Shown: piece after piece, positions 52,040 to 62,529 of the stretch
How positions within the stretch are numbered: the stretch's first letter is position 1
Layout: the number at the start of each line of letters is the position of its first letter
NCBI RefSeq assembly: GCF_028476545.1
Contig: NW_026732655.1
Coordinates: 394,001-458,000, forward strand
Reading direction: 5' to 3'
Length of the DNA stretch: 64,000 bases
Source: Physella acuta
Taxonomy: Eukaryota; Mollusca; Gastropoda; Physidae
Translations under genes and position numbers: made by a program
The notes under the pieces: generated by a model
Databases searched by the model: none
Seen by the model: the letters and a program-made list of their open reading frames with translations, nothing else
What the model was told of the DNA's origin: nothing

Positions 52040-52300
52040 AATAGAGAAATGAGAGTGAGTGAGGGAGAGAGACAGCAATTGGGCGGAGTTGCGAACGTTC
52101 GTCTGCTAACCCAAAATTCTCGAATTCGGATCCCGGACTCTAGTAAACCCAACTCTTCTTGGTACCTGTTTAATTCAGTGTAAGTAATGGCGGCCATGCA
52201 TAGAACTGATCGCACTGTCCGTTCATTTGCTAAGTTTACAGAAACAGTCAAACTCGACCTTCTCTGCCGTCTGATCACCAGGCTAGAAGGCCAAAAAAGA
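52040..52300 (+). mobile_element. tRNA-derived SINE (second family)
   Basis: A-box-like region followed by CTCGAATTCGGATCCC (B-box-like), 'cttggtacctg', 'ggcggccatgcatagaactga', 'gcactgtccgttcatttgc' and 'tctgatcaccagg'. Same order as 57265-57480. Confidence 0.75.
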
Positions 52301-52775
52301 GAGACTGATTTCTTCTATAATGCATCTACTTGCGTTTTAATCTTATTAACTTGATATCAAGCCTCACTTCTAATAATAAAATAATAACATTATTCTATAA
52401 CTTTCTGAGTATAGAAGCTGGTGAGCAAAGTTTGTCGGGTATTTTAAAGATTGCTAGAGTTAGTTTATCTGAATGCTGTCAATTGAGATCCAACTCATAG
52501 TGTAGACGTTATGCCTAATATCTGTAATATATTTTTCGTTGGTTAAATCTAGGACTTCTCTATGCCAGATGATAAAATAACATATAGAAATTTCACCTGC
52601 TGTATTTTTTTAAAGCTAAGTAAAACGCTTGTGTTAGGATTCGATTGCTGTTTTGTGTTGTTGTTTTTTTTTGTTAATAAAATGTCTGTAGAATGTGATG
52701 ACAGCTGAGCTTCTAATCTTAAAACATTGTTTTTCTAGAAAAAAATCAATAGTACGTTAAAATTTACGGTTCCCA
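52301..52775. other. Intergenic DNA, nothing recognised
   Basis: AT-rich. Confidence 0.4.
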
Positions 52776-52966
52776 GAAAGAAGCGCAACGAAAAAAAGCG
52801 CAACGGAAAAAAGCGCAAACGGAAAAAAGCACAAACAGAAAAAAGCGCACACAGAAAAAAGCGCAAACTGAAAAAAGCGCAAACGGAAAAAAGCACAAAC
52901 AGAAAAAAGCGCACACAGAAAAAAGCGCAAACTGAAAAAAGCGCAAACAGAAAAAAGCGCAATATA
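52776..52966. repeat. Minisatellite, 16-17 bp unit, about 11 units
   Basis: Unit 'gcgcaaacggaaaaaa' with variants cacaaac, aaactga and cacacag, and a higher-order repeat of about 68 bp. It abuts precisely the start of the segment copied from the fucosyltransferase 3' flank. Reading frames across it are artefacts. Confidence 0.9.
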
Positions 52967-53506
52967 ATGCCCACTATATCCTTTCACTCAAAGATTATTT
53001 CAATAAAACAATTTATAAAACATTATTTTAAAGCGAAACTGTAAATTCCCAAAAAGATTAACTGTAGCAAAGGATATAATTGATATATTTAACAATATAC
53101 TGATGGTAAATATCGGTAATTATCTGATAGCTTACATTTATAAAAATAACTTTTTTAAACTTCAACTAGACGTTTACAAAAGATACCAAGAAAATACAAT
53201 GCTGCCCCATGATGTAACTGTTTGTTAGAATACATTTTTTATAATCTAATTTTCAGATACGTTTGGTAGAGAAAATACTGAATTCTCCATAAGAGTTATA
53301 ATTTGATAATTGTTTTACTACCTGTTTTATTAAAAATGACGTTCCATATGCAATAACGTATTTTAGATTATACATATCCCAAAACATTACACAATTAAAG
53401 CATTTATTAGTAATACATTTATTATTGAAAGGATGAAAAAATATAAATATAAAGCAAAATCCCCCATCACTACCAGACGTTAAAAACGTGAATATTGGTT
53501 GAAAAA

Positions 53507-53849
53507 TTACATTGTCTTAGGGTTCTGGCACTGGTCTTGCACATACAAACTCCAAATATCAGGGCACCACTGTACACTGGAGTCTTGCATCATCTTCCGG
53601 CACAAGTTGCACGTCCACGGCACCTCCGGCACGGTCCGGTATTTGTTTTTTTCTTCCAGCATCTGCAGGTACAGCTGTTTGTCTTGCGACAACTTCCGCA
53701 AATACACGGCATGCTCTTCCAAAGAATCAAAGTCCGCCGCGTCAACAAAAGTTTTGGGCGGGAAAAAACTTTTGTAGTCTGCTACGCCCCGGACGACCGG
53801 TATGACTTCAACGCCGTGGAAAAGTTTGAAAAATTTCTCCGTGACGCAA
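53507..53849 (-). pseudogene. Fucosyltransferase (GT10) fragment, C-terminal third of the last exon
   Basis: Minus-strand frame 'CVTEKFFKLFHGVEVIPVVRG…' to 'YVQDQCQNPKTM' matches residues about 537-647 of the 20-26 kb gene. Upstream homology ends at 53849 within the catalytic signature, where a short 'agaggcaaaagattgc' repeat takes over. About 540 bases of 3' flank (52967-53506) are copied too. The catalytic N-lobe, exons 1-3 and most of the donor site are missing, so it cannot encode an enzyme. Confidence 0.88.
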
Positions 53850-53854
53850 AATAA

Positions 53855-53955
53855 CATAGAGGCAAAAGATTGCTTACTAATTAGAGGCAAAAATTTTCAA
53901 CTACTTAGAGGCAAAAGATTGCCTAATATTTAGAGGCAAAAGATTGCCTACTAAT
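53855..53955. repeat. Short tandem repeat 'agaggcaaaagattgccta'
   Basis: Four to five degenerate units. The same motif occurs in intron 2 of the intact fucosyltransferase gene (24655-24740), which suggests that the breakpoint lies in, or was mediated by, this repeat. Confidence 0.7.
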
Positions 53956-54600
53956 ACTACAAACGATTTTTACTTTCTCTTATATACAAAGTATAGGGAA
54001 AGTCTTGTAATCGTGCAAAAAAAATCGAGATTTTTACAAATCTCGACGTTTTACACCTCACTGATACGGAAAAACATAATTTTGCAATCTTGTCCGTATG
54101 TCTGTGTGTCTGTCTGTCTGTCTGTGTGTAAACACGATAACTTGAGTACCGTTAAAGCTAGGTTGATGAAATTTCATATATAAGTATTTTATTAAAATCG
54201 TAGATCCCGATCAACATTTGAACGTTTTCCAATAACCGGAAGTGGTACTTTTTCTACTTTGAATTTTTCAAAAAGCCTATAACTTGAGTACTATTTTCGG
54301 ATAGATAAATGAAATTTCACATGTGAGTAAAAAATCTAATTCTCTACCTTCTATTAAATTTTGAATAATTTCCAAGGGCCGGAAGTACTAATCTACGCTA
54401 TTTCCTATTTCTCAAAAAAACCTATGTAAATTTATAAAGTACTAATAATTTTGCGCACTATTATGCACATTTTATTTTGGCGTTCGTTTGGTGCGCTATT
54501 CTTTTTTCTTTTAAAAGTTTAAGTAATTAAAAATCATGTCTATATTCCAAGTTATATAAGAATATTCGAGAAAGTTTAGGGGAGATCACTCCCGGTTTAT
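53956..54600. repeat. Decayed interspersed repeat, related to 26660-27420
   Basis: Shared blocks in order: 'taaacacgataacttgagta', 'gctaggttgatgaaatttca', 'aaagcctataacttgagt', 'tttataaagtactaataat' and 'gcgcactattat'. No ORF. Confidence 0.7.
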
Positions 54601-55056
54601 TTAAATACTGATTCAGTTAGGTTGAGGTACATTTATTAATAAGTATATATCTGATTTGCAGGTTATTCCAAAACTTTTCAGTGATTTCCATTAACATGAT
54701 GTGGTACTTACTCCATTACATGTTACTTATCATTTTCAGTGATTTCTTTAAAGAATGTTTACATTATTTATATAAGTTGCCACTGTTATAAACTTGTTAA
54801 AAATATATTCTTTCAAGTTGGGCCGGGAAGTTAGTTTACTTTTATTTGATAGCTATATTCTGAATGAGTATTTTACCACAAGAAATAAATGCAACGTTTT
54901 TTTTAAATTTCAATCAGATAATTTTTATTACACAACTGTTAAGAAATTTCGAATTTCTGACGTTATGACTATTTTAAATAATTGCATTAAGAAAGAGCCT
55001 AATGAAAAGCAAAGGTTATGTAGCCTATGGATTACGTCAGTGTATAATATGGCTTA
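54601..55056. other. Intergenic DNA, nothing recognised
   Basis: AT-rich; the 87-codon frame at 54794-55057 shows no domain and is not called. Confidence 0.4.
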
Positions 55057-55523
55057 GGGGTCGTCCATAAATGACGTCAAACTCGTAGGGGGGAGGGGGG
55101 ATCCGTAATTTTGTGACAGTGGGTGATGAGGGAAGGGGGAGGGGGGTTCAGATGGTGTACATCACACTTTTACATTATAAAAAATTTCTGACGTTAGGAC
55201 TATTTTAGAAACTATTACATTTATTTTTAGTGGCCTACAATAAACAGAAGTTGTACTATTTTATGACTGTTTTAGAAAACTGTTTTAATAAATTGTAATA
55301 GGAATTGCTTAAAATGCTCTGTGATGATAGAGTTCAGACAAGATTTCGGAAAAATATCGTTGTTTTAAGAAAAATTCAACTGCAATTTTGAGGGGTGTTG
55401 TAGGCTGAGGTATAACGTCACTTTAGGGGGGGGGGGTCTGGTTTTTTGTGACGATGTGTGACGGAATGGAGGAGGCTAGGTAAAAATCGTGAAAAAAGCG
55501 TGACGTCATTTATGGATGACCCC
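55057..55523. mobile_element. MITE with GGGGTCGTCCATAAATGACG ends, TTA target duplication
   Basis: Inverted ends as at 40501-40928, with TTA at 55054-55056 and 55524-55526. Interior collinear with the sister copy ('tttaagaaaa', 'caattttgagggg', 'ttgtaggctgaggt'). Confidence 0.85.
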
Positions 55524-56013
55524 TTAACTGTCTTTGTGTTTATAATTGAATTAGATTTTTTTTCCAAATGCAAATTCTGCGCTGATGGGTTGAGACTCGG
55601 TTAAGGTTTAGATGTGTTAAGGATTCAGACGTAAAATGTTTGGCTGAAAACGATATAATATCACTCTTTAAATACCACTACAATGTTTGTATTAGCTGTG
55701 ACATCTAAAAATAATACACAAAGGAATTTTTAACTATATTTACTATCTGTTACTTATCTTTTACACTTTCCAAAGTTATACTGAATACTTCTAGAGAAAA
55801 AAACAACTCTTCGCAATAAGTTAATTTTATCAGGACATGTATAGCGGTGGGTGGTGGTTTTTATCTTTTAGAAATGTAGGTCTATAGTATACATATCGCA
55901 AGTGTAAACGCCGTGTAAGAGAACTTCGGACTTAATATAAATTATGCAACGCTGTTTAAGTTTCACTTTCGTTTTCCAGGAATTTGTTCTATTCCAATAA
56001 GTGGCCTACGTTA

Positions 56014-56074
<61 letters not shown>

Positions 56075-57120
56075 CTGTGTGTCTGTGTGTCTGTGTGTGT
56101 CTGTGTGTGTCTGTGTGTATATGTATGAATGTATGCATCTATCTATGTATTTCAGATGACTTTTATTGTGCTCAACGGTGTAATTTTTAACAATTCAAAA
56201 ATGTTATAATTCGAGCAATGGAATACTTCCTACACACATAGATACATCTACAATAAACTTTACCACGTTACTGTCTTTACATCATAACCACACACACATA
56301 CACAAACACTAAAAAAAGCATCTTTAATATTTTTTCGCATAAATTACGAGTAATACATTTTGTTACGCAATTAAAAGCCATATTTAGGAATCACAAAGTT
56401 TTAAAAGAGGACTATAATTTATGTAAGTCAGTCTTGCAAAATGGGCTGATGTTAATTTGTAATTTTGTAATATTTTTATGATATAATATATTATCTTAGT
56501 TGGTTATATACGTAGATAGTCGCAAACCAATACAAACTAATCTATATTTTTATTGGTTTTAGTTTTAATATCAGTGGTAATATCATATATTACCATGATC
56601 ATTAATATCTCCGCTGTACAATGTTGATCAAACAAAACAAAAACTAAGATATTTTTACACAGCGTGCCTTACGTATTCATTACGTAATCAACCATATCAG
56701 AAATGTATAATAGACATTTCTCATCAGATTAATATTTTAGTTTCAATTTCAGATTGGCCTAGATAAAGCCAGCATTAATTACACATATCAAGTAGCATAT
56801 TTGTGTAGTACACACATTGTCCACAACTAGATTGGCTTGAAAAGTAAGCTCTTCATGTTTTTGTTTTTTAGCTTAACTCGTTATAAAAAAAATGTTAGAA
56901 ATGTCGTAAGTGTAGTTTTAGCTATTAAATTAACAATTTCGAACATAAAGCTTTATTAAATCGCCAAAGTTAGACACAGGTGCAGAAAAATTAGCAAGGC
57001 AGCCTTTGTAGGGGTTGTTTAATTATTTTCTAAGATAAATAGATTGCTGTTTTGGAATTTCAGGGAGTTAGCCGATGTTATTTTAAAGAAAACAATGGCC
57101 ATTTATTTTTTTTTACCAAA
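55524..57120. other. Intergenic DNA with one TA/TG microsatellite
   Basis: (TA)n then (TG)n/(TCTG)n at about 56017-56130. No gene recognised. Confidence 0.5.
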
Positions 57121-57123
57121 TAG

Positions 57124-57202
<79 letters not shown>
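57124..57202. repeat. (CA)n microsatellite
   Basis: About 39 CA units. Confidence 0.95.
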
Positions 57203-57205
<3 letters not shown>

Positions 57206-57264
57206 AGAATACTTTGCGCCCGGAATATATAGCCATAACCTTTTGTTAGTATAAGCTTTATTAT

Positions 57265-57480
57265 TGCTTTTTGCCTCGAGTTCGAATCTGGGTTCAAGTC
57301 AATAGAATGTCTCTGACTTAACCCAGTTTTAATGGGTACCTTACTTACGTTAGGGAAAGTAAGGACAGCTGGGCATAGTGCTGATTGCACTATCCGTTCA
57401 TATGCCGAAGTTACAAAAACAGGTGAATTCTTCTTCAATTGCTCCCAGATCATCAGGTTCAATTTTTTTTTAATTAACAG
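57265..57480 (+). mobile_element. tRNA-derived SINE (second family)
   Basis: B box CTCGAGTTCGAATCTG, then 'gggtacctta', 'aggacagctgggcatagtgc', 'gcactatccgttcatatgc', 'aaaacaggtgaattct' and 'agatcatcagg'. The A-box part is lost 5'. Confidence 0.75.
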
Positions 57481-58418
57481 GTGTAATTCGTCTGGTGGTA
57501 AAGTAAGGGATAACTTACCATTCGATTATTGACAGAGGGTAAATCCTCTTTTCTCTAAGGATAAGAGGGTCACGGTCATTCATGTTTTAAAAAAAAAATT
57601 AACGAAAATGTAATTTTTTTACTGTTGAGTCGTTTTTAATAACAAATACATAACACAATTCAGTGCTGCAAAAACTCACTTTCGTGTTTTTTATTTCGTA
57701 AACTCTAAGTACGCCCAGAACCAGGCACTAAGTAGGATTCTGTTAATATGGCCTATACTTGTGACTGGTCAGCTAGAGATCTTAAAGAGGAAGGGCATGA
57801 TACACATATGCACGGCACCAGTGAAGCAATGCCATAGTTGCAGTGTTGAAAGACCATGGAATGTTTACGAATAAGATATTAAGCTGACATGGAAAATAAA
57901 GCTAAACTTCAATGACTAAATTTATAGAACTGCAAACAATATGAATAAGAATAGTACGGGGGGAGGGGTGAGAAGGCTGACTCTCTTGAAAAAAAGCGTG
58001 CGTAAATGTTCGTTACTTTCTGAGATAGCAATATTAAAAACTGCAGTGGCCATTATACAGAGCTTAGAAAATAAATATAAGGCGCTCTTGGAAATAATTA
58101 AATAGAAGCGACCAGTGACGAATATGTACCGCTTACTATCTTATGATTTGTATAGTTATTATTATGTGTAGTATTAATTTCTTGTACTTCAGCGTATTTT
58201 TCCATTTGTGTGTTTTTCTGGAAAATTCTGTTATGGTAAGGATTCTTAGGCACACATTTATTCTCTTTAATCCAGAGGGGTTAACGCTAGCTTAACATAG
58301 TTTAGCACATAAAAACTACAAAAAGAAATTCTTCATAATTTATGTATGTTATAATGTCTTTTAGCTCATTTATAAATTTCTCAGTTACCTTTCCCCCCCC
58401 CCCCCCCAAACATTACAG
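57481..58418 (+). other. Upstream region of the 58.4 kb BTB gene
   Basis: No ORF. Ends with a poly-C-containing pyrimidine tract and acceptor ATTACAG (58418). Confidence 0.45.
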
Positions 58419-58432
58419 CATTAAAACTAAAT

Positions 58433-59422
58433 ATGGAGATTGAGGCAAGCACCTTTTTACAAGCAATAAACGATTATGTGAGTGTGAATAATCTTTACGA
58501 CTGCACCATAATCGTTGAAGGTCAAGAGTTCAAAGCAACAAAAATTCAGCTTTGTGCAATTTCTGAGTTTTTTCGTGAAGCACTAAGCAAAGATTCCAAA
58601 GAAAGAAAAACAGCATCTAATGTGAGCGCTTGTACTGAATTGATTCGGCAGTCAGTAAGTTCAGACCCAATGGAGTTTAAAGCAATGCAGTCATTTATCG
58701 ACAACGATGTTGCTCGACAAGAGCTGAATTCGGATTCTAGGGTTGTGATAAATGGAATTAAGCCACACATTTTCGGGAAAGTTCTGAAAGCGATAACGAC
58801 AGGAAGTCTGGCGATAAATGAGATGGAAATGATCGATATTTGGTTTGCTTGCTGCTACCTAAAAGTTCCGCTGTTGTCACAAATGTGTGAAGAATACATA
58901 GAAAGAAATTTGTCTAAACAGAATTATTTATTTTTACATGATAATGCTATAACAATTGGATCCAAATCTGTTTGCAATAAATTATCCAGCTTAATAGCAG
59001 AAGATTTTGAAAGATTTTGTACAACTCAGGCATTTCTAAATAAAACGTCAGATTTTATTTTAACTAAGGTTTACAATATTGTTCATAGTTATGCTGATTT
59101 TAAAGAAAGCTCATTATGGGCCATGTTTAACTGGCTAAACCATGAGCCACAGGGTGAAGTTGGAGAGTACAAATTCCAGTCCTACACCAACATTGAAGAG
59201 GTCCGTGATACAGACTGCCCCCTTGCGGCCAACGTGTACACGTTTAAAAGAGAGCATGTAGTCAAATTTGTGACTCAACATGTCACACTGGCTCAAGATA
59301 GAAAGGCGAAACGAAACGATGTAATTACGAAATTAAAATCTGTTTTAGGGAAAATATCTAATTTATCTTTGCGCCAAGCGATTGATAGTTTAAAAATCGA
59401 TACAACTTGTAACACAAAATAA
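58433..59422 (+). CDS. Short BTB-BACK protein, 329 aa, with a triplicated BTB segment
   Basis: Starts 14 bases after the acceptor ATTACAG. BTB begins 'LYDCTIIVEGQEFKATKIQL'. The helical segment after it is present three times, spaced 23-24 residues: 'LCAISEFFREALSKDS', 'VSACTELIRQSVSSDP' and 'FIDNDVARQELNSDS', each progressively diverged. The fold then resumes with 'RVVINGIKPHIF'. BACK is about 160-270, ending soon after 'FKREHVVKFVTQHVTLAQD'. No C-terminal propeller-like domain. It is the sister of 36491-37396, which has two such units. The role is inferred only from the BTB family. Confidence 0.85.
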   Translation: MEIEASTFLQAINDYVSVNNLYDCTIIVEGQEFKATKIQLCAISEFFREALSKDSKERKTASNVSACTELIRQSVSSDPMEFKAMQSFIDNDVARQELNSDSRVVINGIKPHIFGKVLKAITTGSLAINEMEMIDIWFACCYLKVPLLSQMCEEYIERNLSKQNYLFLHDNAITIGSKSVCNKLSSLIAEDFERFCTTQAFLNKTSDFILTKVYNIVHSYADFKESSLWAMFNWLNHEPQGEVGEYKFQSYTNIEEVRDTDCPLAANVYTFKREHVVKFVTQHVTLAQDRKAKRNDVITKLKSVLGKISNLSLRQAIDSLKIDTTCNTK

Positions 59423-61090
59423 ATTGCAAAAACAAAATATATTTTTAATACTAAATATTGCATCTATCTAGTTTATTGGTATTATTAAAATGTGTTATTT
59501 ATATAGTTGTATTTTATTTATAGATCAACAACTAAAACAAATTTTGGTAAACCTCCAATAGTTCAAGGAACTTATGAATTAAATTTTTGTCAAAGTGAAG
59601 TTTGTGTTAAAGTAAGGATAACTAGTCTTACACTTGCGATTTCGTTGCGTCTGAATACCATTAAACTTCTTCAAATTATTTGTACTTTTTAACTCTACAG
59701 TGGCAAACATAAAATTCACTTAGCTCACAGCGTTTGTGTTATCTTCAGAGATACACTTACCTGCAAGTTTGAAATAAATCACTCATGTAGATATGGGCCA
59801 TATTGAGCTAATACAAGATGAATATAAATTCACTGAGAGACAAATTGACACACAACACAACCCATATTGTCTGTCCACTAGTCGGTCAGTCACTTTGTAG
59901 TTACATCCCATAACTCAATCATACCCATTTCTACATGAGGTGAGTGTATCTCTTAAGACAACACAAGAACGTATCAATTTTTCGACACAGTGGGTCATGT
60001 AATTAAAATTGAGGAATAATCAGAAGGGGAGATAATTCGATCGGTCAGGTGAGCTGGTGTTTATGAATGATGTTTACAAATTTAAATGCGTAAATTGACG
60101 CTATTATGATGCAATGTATTATAGTTTAGAGATTTTATCCTTCTGTTTGGCTTAAGCTTTAAAGCAAGTAATTTATGTCATGCATGAGTATGGCCGACAG
60201 AACATAAACGAATGAAATAGAAAGAGCAATCATAAAGAATCTACTTTTTTTTTTAATAATTTGATGTACTAGTTTTCTTAAATTATAATGTTTAAAAAAA
60301 ATGTTCATTGCATATTCTAAATATTCAATTTGTATTTTCATCATCTCTGTTTGGATCACCTCTATACATTTTTTCTAATACTTTTTTAACTACGTGTTGC
60401 TGTTTCTAGCATTACATCTTAAAAACTAGATGTAATTATTTTTTCCAATTGGATTTTATACTTTATGTGCCCATTATATTTAGGTTACCTTTTTATCACG
60501 ATTGATCAATATTTTACGTTTCTATGTATTTAACTTAACATAGCATTTTTATAATTAGTCTAAATCATAAAGCTGGCATTATATTAATAGCTTTTAATTA
60601 GGATTTAGACTGGTATTTACTTAAACTATTTATATTGCTTATATAAATTGTATTCATTTCATGTTGTATTTACAAAAATGAGGATCCAATTTAAAACATA
60701 TTCGAATATATTTTGTTCGTCAAAGTATCAAACCAATGCTATTACATAAGCGTCTGTAGCTGAATAGATTGTTCACTTTACTGATATGAAACATGTCACT
60801 TAATTCAGAATAGAAATTCTTTCAATACTTGACCAATAAAATGTCACTAAATATTTAATGTAAGTCATGCAGTTTGAATACAACTTGTTTGTTGCAACAA
60901 CGATGTAGAGTGATATGATTAATACTACTTTTATCATATGTGTCATATTTGAAAAGCTATAGTTTTTTCTATAGATATTCAGGAATTTTGCCAGTTAAAA
61001 CATCAAAGAGAAATTAAAAAAAGATTGTTATTAACATCGTTCTTCTGTAAACAGTTCCCTACCCAAATGTTTTCTGAATAAAAAGTTATC

Positions 61091-61093
<3 letters not shown>
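59423..61093. other. AT-rich intergenic DNA, no gene recognised
   Basis: 60035-60090 holds a decayed piece like the 'CACGAGCCGACC'-family repeat ('ggtgagctg-tgttta'). Otherwise nothing. Confidence 0.45.

Positions 61094-61170
<77 letters not shown>
61094..61170. repeat. (TA)n microsatellite
   Basis: TA dinucleotides throughout. Confidence 0.95.
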
Positions 61171-61175
<5 letters not shown>

Positions 61176-62064
61176 TATACAATATTCAGTTTTGTTTTAC
61201 TAACAAATAACTGTCCAAAACCCAAGGGCTTATGACACGTTTCCAATGCAAAAAAAATCATGTTCGATATTTTAGCTTCACTCTTATCTTCAGGTGTTGT
61301 AATGATAGGTTTTTGGATACAATTTATTACTTAAATATGTGTTTTAGAATTAGTCAATTGATAAAGACATTAGTGACAAAACATTAATTAATACATTTTT
61401 AACTTTAATGAGATGCAAACTTATTTTAATGTAGCATATTAACAGGTTTTTGCTTAATAATAATTGTAGCTGGAGGCAAATTTCTAAAAATATTTAAATC
61501 GTTGTACCTTTTTAAAATTCTGTTTTTGCTTTACGTAGCATTTTATAATCGCATTGAATTGCTTCCTGTAATTTTTTAAAATTTTATTTGTAACCTTATG
61601 TAACTTATTAGTACATTGAATATTTTTATAGGTCTTAATTGTTGTATACATAATGTTTGACAAAAACGCTTTCTGTCATGGTTTAGACTTTGATCTTTTA
61701 TGCTGCTTTGATGAAACTGTCATTTTTATACACTATACTTTCAAGCAGTTTAGTAGACTGCTGTAGAAAACATATGTTAACTAAAATATTTTATAAATAA
61801 AATACAGTATTGAATTGTGTTTTTTTTTTTAAATAGCTTTCATTTACGATTTGCTTCCCCTTGTAAAAGCTGTTTATTTCTTAGAAACAGAACACGTGAC
61901 CATTGTTAAAAAATCATAAGCAGTTACCATTTTCAAATAATGTATCCAAAATATAAAGAGTCCTTACTATTTTTTAAAATCTTTATTTATGTATTTTTGT
62001 GATTGAAAAAAAAATTAAATTTTTTCGAATGAGGTCATTAACATGTTTCTAATTAATGAATTAT

Positions 62065-62068
<4 letters not shown>
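61171..62068. other. AT-rich intergenic DNA, no gene recognised
   Basis: Nothing supported. Confidence 0.4.

Positions 62069-62141
<73 letters not shown>
62069..62141. repeat. (TA)n microsatellite
   Basis: TA dinucleotides throughout. Confidence 0.95.
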
Positions 62142-62145
<4 letters not shown>

Positions 62146-62439
62146 TGATTCTAACTATTATGTTTTAGATATTTGGCTAATTCTAACTAACTTCATCATT
62201 CAAATACAAGTGGTTGGTGATTAATAATTACCTAAAAAAAAAAATTAAACAGTAGCTAATAATTGCTTTCTTTTTGTTGTATGTTAATTGAGTGAATAGA
62301 CAATAAATCTTTTAAAATGATCTTTCATATTTTGTAAAAAATATCTCTAGACTAAAACAACTTCCATAATACATTATTTTAATGGTATGAAGATTATAAG
62401 CTTTTTAAAGATGTTACTATAATAACTGTCTTATATACA

Positions 62440-62525
62440 GAAGAAACGAATGACACAATGATTAAACACATGACAGGATTTTGGAACTCTTCTTGCACAT
62501 TCGAAGTCCAAATACCCCTAACCAC
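62440..62525 (-). pseudogene. Relic of a second fucosyltransferase C-terminus, just downstream of the gene
   Basis: On the minus strand, immediately after the stop codon of the 62.5 kb gene, 'RGIWTSNVQEEFQNPV' mirrors the genuine C-terminus 'PDIWSWYVQDQCHNPK'. It looks like a tandem copy of the last about 45 bases of the exon, or the end of a lost tandem gene. Short, so moderate support. Confidence 0.45.
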
Positions 62526-62529
62526 TACA

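Noticed and set aside
52735-52987. Phe/Leu/Ala/Arg-rich ORFs that look like hydrophobic peptides
   Set aside because: They arise from the 16-17 bp minisatellite and differ in every frame.
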